Shown: piece by piece, positions 14,599-15,790 of the stretch | Position numbering within the stretch: the stretch's first letter is position 1 | Layout: each line of letters opens with the position of its first letter | Source of the DNA: JAAFHZ01 sp964247085 | GTDB taxonomy: Bacteria; Cyanobacteriota; Cyanobacteriia; Cyanobacteriales; Chamaesiphonaceae | Reading direction: 5' to 3' | NCBI GenBank assembly: GCA_964247085.1 | Contig: CAXTSX010000071.1 | Location: 1-15,790, forward strand | DNA: 15,790 nucleotides | Program-made: the position numbers and the translations under genes | The notes under the pieces: model-generated | What the model was told of the DNA's origin: nothing | Databases searched by the model: none | What the model saw: only the letters and a program-made list of their open reading frames with translations

Positions 14599-14713
14599 GC
14601 AGCTCTTTTTTTGACCCAGCAAATTCCCAAAATTACGTAATACTCTAATTGAAATTGCCCAAGATGAAGCAGAGATGAATATTAATTTGATGTGGATTTC
14701 CAGTCTTTTTAAC

Positions 14714-14740
14714 TTGGAGGTCTAAAATCAGCGATATGAT
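14714..14740 (+). promoter_or_regulatory. Candidate promoter for the inositol-phosphatase family gene
   Basis: TTGGAG (14714-14719) and TATGAT (14735-14740) are spaced by 15 bases, a little short for sigma-70; the -10 match is 5 of 6. Transcription would start about 37 bases before the ATG. It lies in the 185-base divergent gap between the FGE-like gene and this gene, in which nothing else is clear. Confidence 0.35.
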
Positions 14741-14783
14741 ACAGCATGATTGTTAATGGTCAACACTGAGAGGATTGCCGCAT

Positions 14784-15593
14784 ATGGATTTTTGGAAACA
14801 GGTATTCACTCTGGCCGAATCAACAGCCCAGCGAGTTGGTCAACAGCTTTTACAAGATTTTGGCCATGCTACAGCTCAGACCAAAGCCGATGGTAGCTTA
14901 GTAACCCAGTCCGATCGCTGGGCAGATGCCGAGATTAAAAAGACCATTACCGCTGCCTTTCCCGATCATGCCGTCCTCAGCGAAGAAGACTTCCATCTAT
15001 TCACCGATACACCCTGGACTTGGGTAATTGATCCGATCGATGGCACCACCAATTTTACCCGAGGCATCCCGCTGTGGGGTGTATCGATCGGACTGTTATA
15101 TCAAGGACAACCAGTATTTGGTTATATCTTTTTTCCGCCCGTCCAACAGACTTTCTATGGCTACTGGCCAGGCACCACTGGTCTAGAGATGCCTCCAGGC
15201 GCTTGGTTTAATGGTCAACCGATTCAAAGTAGCCCTGATCAACCAACTAGCAACCATCTTTTTGGTCTTTGTGCTCGCAGTAGCAGTGTGCTGAAAAATA
15301 AGCTGCCTGCCAAGATTCGGATGATTGGGGTGACGACTTATAGTTTCTCGGCGGTGGCGGCAGGATTAATGATCGGAGCGGTAGAATCAACTCCCAAGAT
15401 TTGGGACTTGGCGGCAGTCTGGCCGATTTTGCACGCCGCTGGTGGTCACTGGATTTCGCTATCGGCGGATCCAATTTTCCCGGCGCAGGTCGGTAAGGAT
15501 TATGGTAGTTATCCGTTACCTAGTTTGTTGCTAGCCAGATCGGAGTTGGCACCAATGTTTGAGCCCCTGATCCGAGATGGACTAGGGAAATAG
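14784..15593 (+). CDS. Inositol monophosphatase family protein
   Basis: This 269-residue protein belongs to the lithium-sensitive, magnesium-dependent IMPase superfamily (inositol-phosphate, histidinol-phosphate, fructose-1,6-bisphosphate or PAP phosphatases). Metal ligands are visible in order: Glu67/Glu68 in LSEEDF, Asp83 and Asp86 in WVIDPIDGTTNFTRGIP (80-96), and Asp208 in KIWDLAAVWPILHAAGG (205-221). TQSDRWADAEI (41-51) is the N-terminal marker. The exact substrate cannot be read from sequence; an inositol-, histidinol- or sugar-phosphate role is possible. ATG at 14784 is chosen because GAGAGGA (14768-14774) lies 9 bases upstream; the in-frame TTG at 14775 abuts that motif with no spacing. 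It diverges from the FGE-like gene and stands alone as a transcription unit within the window. Confidence 0.9.
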   Translation: MDFWKQVFTLAESTAQRVGQQLLQDFGHATAQTKADGSLVTQSDRWADAEIKKTITAAFPDHAVLSEEDFHLFTDTPWTWVIDPIDGTTNFTRGIPLWGVSIGLLYQGQPVFGYIFFPPVQQTFYGYWPGTTGLEMPPGAWFNGQPIQSSPDQPTSNHLFGLCARSSSVLKNKLPAKIRMIGVTTYSFSAVAAGLMIGAVESTPKIWDLAAVWPILHAAGGHWISLSADPIFPAQVGKDYGSYPLPSLLLARSELAPMFEPLIRDGLGK

Positions 15594-15615
15594 ATTAAAT
15601 GTTTTTCCTGATTTG

Positions 15616-15790
15616 ATGGTGGCATTGTTGGATAAATGGGAATACTCAGTGCAATTGCCATCATCTAAAAATATGCTAAAACCATCTAATATCCCAATCC
15701 GCCCCGTCAATTGGCGCTACCGCCTGGCCGATGATACCTACTCCCTTCCCACTCAAGAAATAGACGCTGGAACTAAAGCGAAAATGTGTT
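15616..15790 (+). CDS. Unidentified reading frame, cut by window edge
   Basis: A frame is open from an ATG at 15616 to the window end (58 codons). A second ATG at 15673 begins MLKPSNIPIRPVNWRYRLAD, which looks more protein-like than the preceding 19 codons and may be the true start. Neither ATG has a Shine-Dalgarno sequence. I do not recognise the family. It would follow the IMPase-family gene in the same direction. Confidence 0.4.
   Translation, partial: MVALLDKWEYSVQLPSSKNMLKPSNIPIRPVNWRYRLADDTYSLPTQEIDAGTKAKMC

Noticed and set aside
1..15790. CRISPR array, tRNA, insertion sequence or prophage
   Set aside because: No spaced direct repeats, tRNA-like cloverleaf, transposase or phage proteins were recognised on either strand.

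Overview
This window reads as ordinary cyanobacterial chromosome. The evidence is an abundance of CGATCG, with five complete GCGATCGC (HIP1) octamers; an IspH with the long cyanobacterial N-terminal extension; a ferredoxin-type NarB nitrate reductase next to an NrtP-type permease, each behind a GTA-N8-TAC NtcA-like site; and a cobalamin (probably pseudocobalamin) pathway of mixed aerobic and anaerobic type. I cannot name the genus. I see no tRNA, rRNA, CRISPR array, transposase or prophage gene.

Layout: (1) 1-3315, minus strand: a tightly packed cobalamin operon, cobG > cobH > cobI > CbiG-like (probably CbiG-CobJ, cut by the window edge), with overlapping stop/start codons. It is headed by a cobalamin riboswitch (about 3324-3500). 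(2) 3500-3941: a non-coding gap with a decayed gene fragment and a weak promoter. (3) 3942-5438, plus strand: a CobA-HemD fusion that makes uroporphyrinogen III and methylates it to precorrin-2, the entry point for cobalamin and siroheme. (4) 5435-7336, minus strand: ispH (isoprenoid precursors) and ruvC (Holliday junction resolvase). (5) 7474-9310, plus strand: a membrane-anchored YvcK-family protein overlapping tsaE (tRNA t6A synthesis). (6) 9355-13322, plus strand: nrtP and narB, the uptake and reduction steps of nitrate assimilation, each with its own NtcA-like site. (7) 13306-14598, minus strand: a Tat-exported FGE-like protein followed by a small DUF721/DciA-like protein with a zinc ribbon. 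(8) 14784-15593, plus strand: an inositol-monophosphatase family enzyme, then an unidentified reading frame leaving the window.

Functional links: CobA-HemD supplies precorrin-2 both to the adjacent cob operon and, by known biochemistry, to siroheme for the nitrite reductase that would follow NarB; nirA itself is not in the window. No wholly new system is evident. The best leads are regulatory and structural: a predicted L5-L13 kissing loop in the riboswitch directly over the initiation region of a TTG-started cobG; a 21-codon reading frame with the better Shine-Dalgarno sequence overlapping the cobA start; and an exported FGE-fold protein lacking one of the two copper-ligand cysteines of true FGE, paired with a DciA-like gene.
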